Below are positions 63,346 through 64,000 of a stretch of 64,000 bases of DNA, in pieces. Position numbers and translations under genes: made by a program. The notes beneath the pieces were generated by a model. That model worked only from the letters and a program-made list of their open reading frames with translations. It was not told the DNA's origin and did not search any database. Within the stretch, counting starts at the first letter, position 1. The number at the start of each line of letters is the position of its first letter. Origin of the DNA: Myxococcales bacterium (lineage in GTDB: Bacteria > Myxococcota_A > Polyangia > Haliangiales > Haliangiaceae); assembly GCA_016720595.1 (NCBI GenBank), contig JADKKI010000072.1, positions 1-64,000 on the forward strand, read 5' to 3'.

Positions 63346-63540
63346 ATGGCCGAGCAGAACCACAACTTCAACCTGAAGAATGTCGCGGTCGAGCTGATTC
63401 CGGAGGCAGGTCCCGCGCAACGCGCCGACCTCTCGGTGGAAGAGCTCGAGGCGATGCGCGTGAGCCGGCCCGCAGTCCCCGCGTCCAAGAATGGGCTCGA
63501 GGTGATCTGCGGCGCGAGCTGCGAGATCGGCGCGCACTGA
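63346..63540 (+). CDS. candidate RiPP precursor peptide
   Basis: ATG 63346, 64 residues, 32 bp after the aminotransferase gene on the same strand. It begins MAEQNHNFNLKNVAVELIPE; an acidic helix ADLSVEELEAM (residues ~27-38) resembles leader motifs of ribosomally made peptides (ELxxB type). A basic/Pro linker RVSRPAVPASKNG precedes the C-terminal LEVICGASCEIGAH with two cysteines four residues apart. There is no signal peptide or membrane helix. Position at the end of a compact biosynthetic operon, the short length and the leader/core division support a precursor role. No double-Gly site is present. It could instead be a small carrier or toxin protein. Confidence 0.5.
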   Translation: MAEQNHNFNLKNVAVELIPEAGPAQRADLSVEELEAMRVSRPAVPASKNGLEVICGASCEIGAH

Positions 63541-63641
63541 TCTCCGCAGCCGCTACAGGTCGCGACGAACGATCGAGATGGCGCTCGCAAGGTGTCGCCG
63601 TCGCTGCGGGCGCGCAGCCTCGTCAGGACCTCGGTTAGAGA

Positions 63642-64000
63642 TCAGGGCTTGCGGAGCTCGTCCCGGAGCTGGACGAGCGCTCTCTCGCCTGGGTGGGCCC
63701 GAAGGTACCGTTCTACCGCCCCGAGCGCCCGGTCACGATGGCTGTCGCGGAAGGCGTCGGCGTAGGTCTCGACCACGCGGGCGTCGTCCGACCAGCTCAC
63801 GTAGAGCGCTTCGATGACGTGCTGTCGCGACACTTCGTCGTCGATGGACGAGAACCCCAGCGCGAGCTGGAGACCCGTCTTCATGGCACGCGCCGAATCG
63901 GCAGGCGGTAACGCTCGCGGGGGCGCCACGGCGAGCGCGGCGTCGTACGTGACGCGGGCGGCCGGCAGGTAGCCTGCACCGACGAGCGCGGCGGCGAGCG
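63642..64000 (-). CDS. helical-repeat hypothetical protein, 5' end outside window
   Basis: The frame is open from the window edge (LAAALVGAGYLPAARVTYDA) down to TGA at 63642; an internal ATG at 63884 is possible, but the clean upstream frame argues for an earlier start. It contains alternating helices (ARVVETYADAFRDSHRDRAL, GAVERYLRAHPGERALVQLR) resembling TPR or HEAT units. No family or function recognised. It converges with the peptide gene; the 101 bp between hold nothing obvious. Confidence 0.5.
   Translation of the reverse strand, partial: LAAALVGAGYLPAARVTYDAALAVAPPRALPPADSARAMKTGLQLALGFSSIDDEVSRQHVIEALYVSWSDDARVVETYADAFRDSHRDRALGAVERYLRAHPGERALVQLRDELRKP

Noticed and set aside
54291..63540. 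Lanthipeptide, lasso, thiopeptide or radical-SAM RiPP assignment
   Set aside because: No LanB/C/M, lasso cyclase, YcaO, radical SAM or transporter ABC gene is present; only the peptide's shape and context suggest a RiPP.

Overview
The window is chromosomal DNA of very high GC content and reads like a member of the Myxococcota (a Kofleriaceae/Haliangium- or Polyangia-type bacterium). The evidence is the gene repertoire: ECF sigma factors coupled to FecR/TPR proteins or to zinc-finger Ser/Thr kinases, many small lipoproteins, Cys-rich repeat lipoproteins, a short PilZ protein, a CrtC-like/isoprenyl synthase fusion and many one-off regulators. I see no phage, IS element, CRISPR array, rRNA or tRNA. 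The species assignment is inference. The sequence carries many uncorrected one-base indels: about twenty genes are split between frames although every conserved block is intact. A ~960 bp block of pure G/C runs (44583-45545) and a smaller one near 14640-14800 look like base-calling or assembly failures. Frameshifted genes are therefore annotated as probably functional genes with sequence errors.

Layout. 1-7 kb: CBS-domain fragment, broken membrane protein, PilZ protein, lipoprotein, an ECF sigma/FecR-TPR locus, a Tim44-like protein, a DUF2127 membrane protein and a response regulator/diguanylate cyclase. 7-14.6 kb: a hypothetical protein, a large Cys-rich repeat lipoprotein, a second lipoprotein and the DEAH helicase HrpA. 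14.8-21.1 kb: soluble histidine kinase, orphan CusB-like adaptor, small exported proteins, alpha/beta hydrolase, TerC-type membrane protein, 2-phosphoglycerate kinase and a HAD hydrolase. 21.1-28.8 kb: Vms1/eRF1-like release factor with a small upstream ORF, NhaR regulator, two HPF-like proteins, SbtA/SbtB bicarbonate transport pair, FAS1 lipoprotein and an Alx/TerC protein. Unlike most of the window, several genes here have clear Shine-Dalgarno sites. 28.9-44.6 kb: TonB-dependent receptor with partner lipoprotein, TetR plus polyester-depolymerase-like hydrolase, SodC, outer-membrane barrel, large lipoprotein, divergent LysR/O-methyltransferase pair, PH-domain and membrane proteins, and a discoidin-like glycan-binding protein. 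45.5-54.3 kb: lipoproteins, ECF sigma overlapping a zinc-finger/Ser-Thr kinase, a pseudokinase overlapping a metallophosphoesterase, and a lipoprotein hydrolase.

54.3-63.5 kb is the most interesting part. Two divergent, tightly overlapping operons share a 32 bp intergenic region. Leftward: an isoprenyl diphosphate synthase fused to an N-terminal lipocalin/CrtC-like domain, a GCS2-like carboxylate-amine ligase candidate and an AglD/UPF0104-type membrane protein. Rightward: a PP-loop ATPase, an alkaline-phosphatase-superfamily phosphodiesterase, an M28/DUF4910-type aminopeptidase, a PLP aminotransferase and a 64-residue peptide with a leader-like acidic segment and a short Cys-containing tail. 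This looks like an undescribed biosynthetic cluster, possibly for a peptide-derived, isoprenoid-decorated product; the chemistry is inferred.

Promoters. At a dozen or more starts a TANNNT hexamer ends 5-7 nt before the start codon and no ribosome binding site is visible, which suggests leaderless transcription is common in this organism.
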